Assembly: GCA_030951065.1 (NCBI GenBank)
Contig: JAUZQH010000062.1
Coordinates: forward strand, 1-6,703
Direction: 5' to 3'
From: Mariprofundus sp.
GTDB lineage: Bacteria > Pseudomonadota > Zetaproteobacteria > Mariprofundales > Mariprofundaceae
Length of the DNA: 6,703 nucleotides
The notes under the pieces are model-generated. The model was not told where the DNA came from and searched no databases. It worked only from the letters and a program-made list of their open reading frames with translations. Each line of letters opens with the position of its first letter. Positions within the stretch are counted from its first letter, which is position 1. Position numbers and translations under genes: made by a program. Of the stretch, positions 6,660 through 6,703 are shown piece after piece.

Positions 6660-6703
6660 ATATTATGGCTGAAAAAACCGAACGGCAAACCTAGCTGCGC
6701 ATG

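Noticed and set aside
6660..6703. Promoter (TTGCCG and TAATAT 17 bases apart on the minus strand) or terminator of an upstream gene near the T6 run
   Set aside because: The boxes match only four of six positions each and would put the transcription start inside the glyQ ribosome binding site; the possible CCG/CGG stem is too short for a terminator.

Overview
The window looks like ordinary chromosomal DNA of moderate GC content from a Gram-negative bacterium, most likely a proteobacterium. The evidence is a separate-subunit (alpha2beta2 type) glycyl-tRNA synthetase encoded by glyQ-glyS, a YajD-type HNH protein very close to the E. coli one, and a lipoprotein whose signal fits outer-membrane sorting. 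The genus cannot be decided from what is visible. There are no tRNA or rRNA genes, insertion sequences, CRISPR arrays or phage genes in the window.

Layout. At the left edge (1-69, minus) are the first 23 codons of a lipoprotein gene. A short divergent intergenic region (70-279) follows. A tightly packed plus-strand cluster then covers 280-2485: a membrane sterol desaturase/fatty acid hydroxylase family enzyme, a small BFD-like [2Fe-2S] protein, an AI-2E family (PerM/TqsA-like) membrane protein, and a 39-residue zinc-ribbon protein. The gaps are 6, 2 and 2 bases, so this is almost certainly one transcript.

From the right edge a second cluster runs leftward on the minus strand (6648 down to 2479): glyQ, glyS, a MEKHLA-domain protein, a SpoIIAA-like (STAS/SEC14) protein, and the HNH protein YajD. 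glyQ/glyS and the STAS gene/yajD each overlap by an ATGA stop-start, and the remaining gaps are 2 and 18 bases. The two clusters converge, and their last genes overlap by 7 bases, so no intergenic space is left for a classic terminator.

How the genes work together. glyQ and glyS jointly make glycyl-tRNA synthetase. The three small genes behind them are probably co-transcribed with it, but nothing in the sequence ties them functionally to tRNA charging. In the plus cluster, the pairing of a histidine-rich, presumably di-iron membrane oxygenase with a [2Fe-2S] protein suggests an electron-transfer or iron-supply link; this is inference. I see no clear evidence for a new defence system, mobile element or other unknown machine. 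The best leads are the unusually small zinc-ribbon protein, the oxygenase/ferredoxin-like pair, and the conserved-looking domains carried behind glyQS.
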